Assembly (NCBI GenBank): GCA_030639305.1
Contig: DAOWCY010000234.1
Span: forward strand, 1-10,383
Length of the DNA: 10,383 nt
Direction of reading: 5' to 3'
Source of the DNA: JAGLQA01 sp023135565
GTDB lineage: Bacteria > Acidobacteriota > Aminicenantia > UBA2199
Shown: in pieces, positions 6,060 through 10,383 of the stretch
Layout of the letters: each line of letters starts with the position of its first letter
Position numbering within the stretch: position 1 is the stretch's first letter
Notes under the pieces: model-generated
The model's input: the letters and a program-made list of their open reading frames with translations, nothing else
What the model was told of the DNA's origin: nothing
Database searches by the model: none
Position numbers and translations under genes: made by a program

Positions 6060-7733
6060 TTACGATTCCACCAGTTTGTTCAGTTTCTTGAGCATGGCAA
6101 ACATTATGCCACCGGCCAGGCAGGAGGTCACCACTAATATTCCATAGCACTGCCACAACTCTAATTTAGCATAAGGCGTGGCCATGACACCGGAAAGGAG
6201 ATTTCCCACCGCCGTTGCCGCTAACCAACCGCCCTGCAAGGTGCCCCGGAGTTTCGGCGGCGCCACTTTAGCCACATAAGCCAGCCCCATGGGACTGATG
6301 AACAACTCCGCTATAGTCATGCCGAAGTACATGCTGATCAACCAATATGGCGAGACCAGCACAGACGACACACTTCCAACATTGATAAGATCAGCCGGAC
6401 TCTGCAAGTTGTTGGAAAGCACGGCGGTAATCAAAACGATCCAGCCGACACCCATAATTAACATACCGATGCCGATTTTGCGCGGCGTGGAAGGTTCCTT
6501 TTTCTTGCTGCGCCAGTAGGCAAAAAAGCCTAATACCAGCGGCGTCAGGAAGACGATAAAGATGGGATTAAAGGACTGGAACAGTTCCGGCGAGATAGGA
6601 TTTCCGTCGCCTAATCCTTTGAAAATACCATATCTCCAATATCCCACCAAAGCGCCGCCTATAACCAGCAGCAGGCCGGTAATCTTTAACTTACCGCTGA
6701 AACGCTTCATTAATAAGAAAACCAGGCCCATGAGAACAGCGATAATAGAGAGAAATGCCGGAAGATCGAAAAGTAGTTTGGTTAACGGCCCCACAGTGCC
6801 AGCGGTGTAATTTTTGGCAAAAACAGTCAAAATCAGGCCGTTCTGGTGGAAAGCCATCCAGAAGAAAACCACTACGGCAAAAACCATAATTAAAGCAAAA
6901 ATCCTGTTTTTGGTCTGCTGCGGGGTCAGTTCGACGATGGTTTTATCTTCTTTCATCCTGTCTTTTTGCAGGTAATCGGCATGTTTGTAATATTTCTTAA
7001 AGACTAAGAAAATCACCAACGAGATGATGATACTAACCGAGGCGATGGCAAAACCGGCATTGTAGCCGCGCCCTAATGAGGCGACGTACTGGTTGCTGAA
7101 CTCGGTAAGGTTGGTGAAAGCCGTGCCCAACATGTTTCGAGCAATGGTTTCATATTCCGCGACATTTTCCAGCGTTCCTTTCAGGAACTGGTGGGCCATT
7201 CCCGGTATCTTGGCATTATAAACGAAACCGTCGCCTTTTAAAAGGAAGTTTCGTATTCCGGCCGCCGCAAAAGGCGAAAAGAAAGCGCCGATGTTGATGC
7301 CCATATAATAGATATTAAATGCGGAATCGTGTAGTTTTTTATACTTTTTATCTTCGTATAGGTTGCCTAAGATAACCACCAGGTTCCCTTTAAATAACCC
7401 GGTGCCCAGGGCAATGACAAATAGCGATATGAATACGAAAAACTTGGCTTGACCGGGTATAGCCAGCATGCCGTAACCCATAAACATAAATACAATGCCG
7501 GCGGCGACTATTTTCCCGTAGCCTACTTTATCGGCCAGCATACCGCCGAACAGGGGAATAAAGTAGATGGAGAAGAGAAATGCTCCCCAGATGATCCCGA
7601 TATTGCTGATAGAGATTCCGAAGCTGCCCTCGAAATAGAGGGTGAAGATCGCCATCATGGTGTAGTAACCGAAACGTTCTCCCATATTGGAGAAGAACAA
7701 CACAACTAATCCTTTAGGGTGTCCTTTTAGCAT
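6060..7733 (-). CDS. POT/PTR-family proton-coupled di-/tripeptide transporter
   Basis: Seen: 557 aa of mostly hydrophobic segments, consistent with the 14-helix bacterial POT layout. Family motifs: NMGERFGYY (16-24) at the ExxERFxYY site, GTGLFKGNL in an early helix, FNIYYMGINIGAFFSP (PTR2 signature) in helix 5, ELFQSFNPIFI in the second half, and ISPMGLAYVAKVAPPKLRGTLQGGW near the end. A hydrophilic stretch of roughly 50 residues (about GDGFVYNA to SLGRGY) lies between helices 5 and 6. Known: POT proteins import small peptides with protons across the inner membrane. Start: AAGGAGG lies seven bases upstream. Odd: the first glutamate of ExxER is asparagine (N16), though E19 and R20 remain. It has its own promoter and is probably monocistronic. 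Peptide is the likely substrate; a related solute cannot be excluded. Confidence 0.92.
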   Translation of the reverse strand: MLKGHPKGLVVLFFSNMGERFGYYTMMAIFTLYFEGSFGISISNIGIIWGAFLFSIYFIPLFGGMLADKVGYGKIVAAGIVFMFMGYGMLAIPGQAKFFVFISLFVIALGTGLFKGNLVVILGNLYEDKKYKKLHDSAFNIYYMGINIGAFFSPFAAAGIRNFLLKGDGFVYNAKIPGMAHQFLKGTLENVAEYETIARNMLGTAFTNLTEFSNQYVASLGRGYNAGFAIASVSIIISLVIFLVFKKYYKHADYLQKDRMKEDKTIVELTPQQTKNRIFALIMVFAVVVFFWMAFHQNGLILTVFAKNYTAGTVGPLTKLLFDLPAFLSIIAVLMGLVFLLMKRFSGKLKITGLLLVIGGALVGYWRYGIFKGLGDGNPISPELFQSFNPIFIVFLTPLVLGFFAYWRSKKKEPSTPRKIGIGMLIMGVGWIVLITAVLSNNLQSPADLINVGSVSSVLVSPYWLISMYFGMTIAELFISPMGLAYVAKVAPPKLRGTLQGGWLAATAVGNLLSGVMATPYAKLELWQCYGILVVTSCLAGGIMFAMLKKLNKLVES

Positions 7734-7780
7734 AAAGCCTCCTTATGATTCCCCTGCCGGGGATATGATTATTAAAAATA

Positions 7781-7795
7781 GGATTAACTTAATCC
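7781..7795. promoter_or_regulatory. palindromic operator candidate at the POT promoter
   Basis: GGATTAACTTAATCC is a perfect palindrome with 7-bp arms around one central base. It covers the predicted transcription start (near 7792) of the POT gene and extends about 12 bases into the leader. A dimeric helix-turn-helix repressor bound here would block transcription. No regulator gene is next to it, so the protein is unknown. Confidence 0.4.
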
Positions 7796-7798
7796 GCT

Positions 7799-7827
7799 AT
7801 TTTACACGTTAAAGCCGAAAATATCAA
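7799..7827 (-). promoter_or_regulatory. sigma70-like promoter of the POT gene
   Basis: On the minus strand TTGATA (7827-7822, 5/6 to consensus) is followed after exactly 17 bp by TAAAAT (7804-7799, 5/6). Transcription would start near 7792, leaving a leader of about 59 nt with a small CCCC-ggca-GGGG hairpin (7762-7751) just before the AAGGAGG ribosome site. Confidence 0.55.
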
Positions 7828-8137
7828 GCCCATACCGAAAAATTAAACAGCCGGGGAGATTATTCCCGGTAGTATTTGTGTAGGTGTAGATAAACAGGGC
7901 AGCATGTCAACTGCCGGGTTTAGCGAGTTTTTTTGTCCTAAAAAAAGGACGCTTATCTGTTTTTACAGCAAATTGTAGGACACTTGTTTTATACCGGGTG
8001 ACGCTCCAGGTCGCAGGCTGAATAAATCGCCGGTGGATAATGTTTTCTAATCTTTTTCTAATTGTGGTCAGTAGGGGCTTCTAATTGAAATTGCTAATGA
8101 CATTCCAGGAAAAGTTTGCTCAAAATCCAAAAAAAGA

Positions 8138-8166
8138 TTGAAATTTAACCGATTTTAGTTTATATT
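8138..8166 (+). promoter_or_regulatory. promoter of the Rpn-like gene, giving a leaderless start
   Basis: TTGAAA (8138-8143, 5/6) and TATATT (8161-8166, 5/6) are separated by 17 bp. The expected first transcribed base is 8173, which is the G of the GTG start codon. No Shine-Dalgarno-like sequence precedes the gene, which agrees with a leaderless message. Confidence 0.5.
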
Positions 8167-8172
8167 TACAGC

Positions 8173-9213
8173 GTGACTAAAAATAGTATCGCCGGAAAAA
8201 AAAGACCGACCGGTCGAAGCCTCAGAACAGACTACGACTCTGCCTGGAAAGACGTCATCGAAGAACTTTTTACATATTTTATCGAGTTCTTCTTTCCCGG
8301 TATCTACCGGGATATAGACTTCTCGAGAAAAATAGAATTTCTCAGCCAGGAACTGCGGAAAATCATGCCGGACGGCAAAGTAGGAAAACGTCTCGCCGAT
8401 GTATTGGCCAAAGTTTACCTGAAAGACGGCTCGATGAAATGCATTTGCATTTTTATCCATATCGAAGTACAGGGGCAGCCGCAGGAAGATTTTATGGAGA
8501 GAATGTACATTTACAACTACCGGGCTTTCGATAAATTCAAGGAGACGGGTGTAGGAGTTGTCAGTGCGGCGGTCCTAACAGATGAAGACGTGAACTTCCG
8601 CCCGGATGAATACCGTATTAGTTATTGGGGTTTTGATCTCAGGATGAAAATTCCTATCGTTAAAATTATCGACTATAAAGTCAACGAGCAAAAAAGAAAA
8701 GAGTTGGAGCATTCAAATAATCCTATGACCCTGATAGTGCGGGCGCAGCTTAAAAATTTTGAAGCTGAAAAAGGCGATGATAGCAAGAAATATGATGTTA
8801 AAAGAGAACTTATCAGGGAATGTTATGCCGGGGGCTTCAGCCGGGACGCCGCCCGCACACTGTTAAAATTCATAGACTGGCTCCTCCGGGTGCCGGAAGA
8901 GCTCGAAGAAAAACTCTCGGAAGAGATAATCAAATTAGAGGAGGAATATAAAATGCCATATGTAACAAGTTGGGAAAGAAGAGCTGCCGAAGCAGGTATG
9001 GAAAAAGGTATCGAAGCAGGTATTGAAAGAGGTATTGAAAAAGGTATTGAAAAAGGTATCAACAAAGGAAAAAAACAAGGCGTAGATGAAGAAAAGATAA
9101 GAACGGCAAAACGGATGTTAAATGATGGTTTAGCGGTAGAGACTATCGCGAAGTATACCGGTCTGACTGCCCGAAAAATAGAAAAACTAAAAACGACTCA
9201 ACAAACCCATTGA
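8173..9213 (+). CDS. Rpn family / PD-(D/E)XK recombination-promoting nuclease-like protein
   Basis: Seen: 346 aa. The N-terminal domain (about 18-190) has the Rpn pattern: DYDSAWKDVIEELFTYFIEFFFP at the start, then D76 in LADVLAKV and E98-x-Q100 in HIEVQGQ, the PD-(D/E)XK metal-binding core, followed by MERMYIYNYRAFDKF. The tail has a 12-bp tandem repeat giving GIEK/GIEA/GIER units (275-298) and a C-terminal helix-turn-helix-like segment (about 308-340, AKRMLNDGLAVETIAKYTGLT). Known: Rpn proteins are DNA endonucleases that raise RecA-independent recombination; many are annotated as putative transposases without being self-mobile. Start: the frame is closed by TAA at 8146 and GTG 8173 is the only normal start before the domain; there is no ribosome site, but the promoter places +1 on it. 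The gene stands alone. Confidence 0.82.
   Translation: MTKNSIAGKKRPTGRSLRTDYDSAWKDVIEELFTYFIEFFFPGIYRDIDFSRKIEFLSQELRKIMPDGKVGKRLADVLAKVYLKDGSMKCICIFIHIEVQGQPQEDFMERMYIYNYRAFDKFKETGVGVVSAAVLTDEDVNFRPDEYRISYWGFDLRMKIPIVKIIDYKVNEQKRKELEHSNNPMTLIVRAQLKNFEAEKGDDSKKYDVKRELIRECYAGGFSRDAARTLLKFIDWLLRVPEELEEKLSEEIIKLEEEYKMPYVTSWERRAAEAGMEKGIEAGIERGIEKGIEKGINKGKKQGVDEEKIRTAKRMLNDGLAVETIAKYTGLTARKIEKLKTTQQTH
8995..9066 (+). repeat. 12-bp tandem repeat, six units, within the Rpn-like gene
   Basis: Six 12-base units of the form GGTATTGAAAAA follow each other, with two adjacent exact copies (9031-9054) and four variants. They encode Gly-Ile-Glu-Lys type tetrapeptides, a coiled or helical linker common in this protein family. 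Because the unit is a multiple of three, copy-number change by slippage would keep the frame. Confidence 0.85.
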
Positions 9214-9224
9214 TTTTGGGTTTG
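9202..9224 (+). terminator. weak hairpin over the Rpn-like stop codon
   Basis: CAAACCCA and TGGGTTTG form 8-bp perfect arms around a 7-base loop that contains the TGA stop. No T-run follows, so intrinsic termination would be weak. It lies between convergent genes and may act in both directions. A smaller GGCTT-cgtt-AAGCC (9268-9281) follows. Confidence 0.3.
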
Positions 9225-9320
9225 AATCAGCCATCGTAAACCGGAATGATTGCCCGGTAAATTATTCGGCTTCGTTAAGCCCCCTGGGTCAACCTTTATA
9301 ACACCTACTTTCCCTGGAAT

Positions 9321-10352
9321 CTACAACACCTTCTTGCCATCCAACTTATCTTTGCCTAAAAACACCACAACAGCGGTCACTTTCCCGGTTTCGTCTTTCT
9401 TGAAAATAAACCGGCCATCAAAAGTTTTAGCAAAAAATTCAGTCTCCGATTCGGCGAACAATTCATCCGCCTCATCCTGGTACGCCATTTTCCCGAACAA
9501 ACGCTCTCCTTGGCGAAAAATATCCAACTCGAATTCGGGGAATTTATACCGGCCTGCCAAACTGTCTAAAACAGCGGCAGCCAACCGCACAACTTTTCGC
9601 TCTGCCGGTTTTTTACCTGTTTTTACCGCCTCTTCATCGCCCTTTTCGGTGTGTTTTACCATTTTTACGACTTTGCCGTCTTTATCTTTAATAAAAGTAA
9701 AGTAATCGTTAGATTCCCGGGAAAAGAATTCCCTTTCCGAGGCGGGGAAAATTTCCTTCCTGTTTCCTCCGCTTTCCTGGGCAAAAATACGCTCTCCCTC
9801 ACGCTTGATCACACGGAAATGGTCTTCTTTTACTTTATAAATTCCCACTACTGTATCCACTACCCGCGGGTCTAATTTTACTGTTTTCCAATCTTTGTAG
9901 GGGCTGCCGATCAAAGCAGCGGCTATCCAGCGGCTGATGTAATGAGGCTGGGGCCGGAACGCCGCGCCGCCGTCACGGTTCGACAAAACCGCGGCGAAGA
10001 CGTCATCCCGGGGAATGTACAGGGCGGAAGCCACAAATCCCCTGATGCCGCCGCCGTGGTAAATCATCCGCCGTCCTTTAAACTCGCCGAGGCTGAAACC
10101 GAAACCGTAAGGGAAAGCTTCGCCGTTATTCAATTTCACGGGGGTATACATCAGTTGTAAGGACTTTTCCGATACCACTTTGCCGCTGTTTAAAGCCGCG
10201 GTCCAGGCGGCAAGATCATCCACCGTGGAAATTAAAGCCCCGGCTATAGCGCTCAGATAAAGTAACCCGTTTTTGCTCAGATAAAGTAATCCGCCCAATC
10301 TACATATCAAATACCCCTTAAAAAAGCTTAGGGCACTCTTTTTCTTTTCCAA
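9321..10352 (-). pseudogene. 5'-truncated CubicO/class C beta-lactamase-like serine hydrolase
   Basis: Seen: an open frame of up to 343 codons, with TTG 10352 the furthest start and no convincing ribosome site; a TGA closes the frame upstream. From residue 35 it matches the second half of serine hydrolases of the PBP/beta-lactamase fold: AGALISTVDDLAAWTAALNSG, YGFGFSLG, and HGGGIRGF (H99), which replaces the KTG motif. Two repeated C-terminal beta-rich domains follow (about 164-248 and 262-341, both with F...D..GKV), like DUF3471-type extensions. The catalytic SxxK and YxN motifs and any signal peptide are absent. In their place is a 24-bp tandem duplication giving LLYLS twice. Family enzymes hydrolyse peptides or esters outside the cytoplasm; this one cannot act as such. 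Fragment of a deleted gene is the best reading; an intact copy outside the window is possible. Confidence 0.7.
10251..10298 (-). repeat. 24-bp tandem duplication at the hydrolase break point
   Basis: GCTCAGATAAAGTAA-C-CCG (10251-10269) recurs as GCTCAGATAAAGTAA-T-CCG from 10275, giving a 24-bp period with 18 of 19 bases equal. It lies exactly where homology to the hydrolase family ends (residue 35, codon 10250-10248), so it marks the deletion or rearrangement junction. Confidence 0.75.
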
Positions 10353-10383
10353 GTAGCAGAAATGGTGGTATCATTTAAGTGAG

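Larger units (their letters stand above)
7734..8172. other. divergent intergenic region, no gene seen
   Basis: This 439-bp stretch separates the POT gene (-) from the Rpn-like gene (+) and holds their divergent promoters. Its middle (about 7830-8130) contains no convincing reading frame on either strand. Small inverted repeats are visible: GGCAG/CTGCC (7898-7915) and GTCCT/AGGAC around an A-run (7935-7950). Another TAGGACA follows at 7976-7982. No RNA gene was recognised. Confidence 0.6.

Noticed and set aside
8155..8460. 101-codon open frame on the - strand over the Rpn-like gene start
   Set aside because: It is the mirror of a conserved nuclease domain and has no motif or promoter of its own.
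8173..9213. Rpn-like gene as part of an insertion sequence
   Set aside because: No terminal inverted repeats or target duplications were found around it; the family is usually not self-mobile despite the transposase label.

Overview
The window reads as a chromosomal piece from an uncultured heterotrophic bacterium. It has standard Shine-Dalgarno sites and sigma70-like promoters, moderate GC with sharp local swings, and dispersed palindromic repeats. The gene mix (a hydroxylysine-kinase/phospho-lyase fusion, a TlpA-like thioredoxin with a TPR-like N-terminus, a POT peptide transporter, an Rpn-type nuclease and a CubicO-type hydrolase remnant) would fit a peptide-fermenting lineage such as Aminicenantia/Acidobacteriota. 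That placement is inference only. No rRNA, tRNA, CRISPR array or transposase gene was seen.

Layout. 1-355: AT-rich, mostly non-coding, with a possible 35-codon mini-ORF at 33-140 and a promoter for the first gene. 356-2992 (+): an 878-aa fusion of a hydroxylysine-kinase-like APH-fold domain and a class-III aminotransferase-fold phospho-lyase. The kinase part carries an in-frame 201-bp insertion made partly of the dispersed repeat. 3020-3126: intergenic repeat copy B. 3176-3952 (+): exported or membrane-anchored thioredoxin-fold protein. 4021-5792 (+): two overlapping genes, a DUF3696-type SMC/ABC-like ATPase and a small PIN-like protein, AT-richer than their surroundings. 5853-5948: repeat copy C, inverted relative to B. 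5998-6025: a perfect 28-nt palindrome. 6060-7733 (-): POT peptide transporter with its own promoter and a palindrome on the transcription start. 8173-9213 (+): Rpn/PD-(D/E)XK nuclease-like gene, apparently leaderless. 9321-10352 (-): a serine hydrolase (CubicO/beta-lactamase-like) that has lost its catalytic N-terminal half.

How the genes relate. The fusion enzyme would phosphorylate a hydroxylated amine or amino acid (hydroxylysine or ethanolamine are the family precedents) and then remove phosphate and ammonia, so both steps sit in one chain. The POT transporter would supply peptides, which makes amino-acid catabolism a plausible local theme, though nothing physically links the two genes. 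The ATPase/PIN pair is a self-contained cassette whose design (SMC-like ATPase plus a small nuclease, start-stop overlap) recalls anti-phage systems such as Septu and PARIS. It is the best candidate here for an undescribed system. The other strong signal is the repeat family, which lies in two intergenic spacers and also inside an open reading frame without breaking it.
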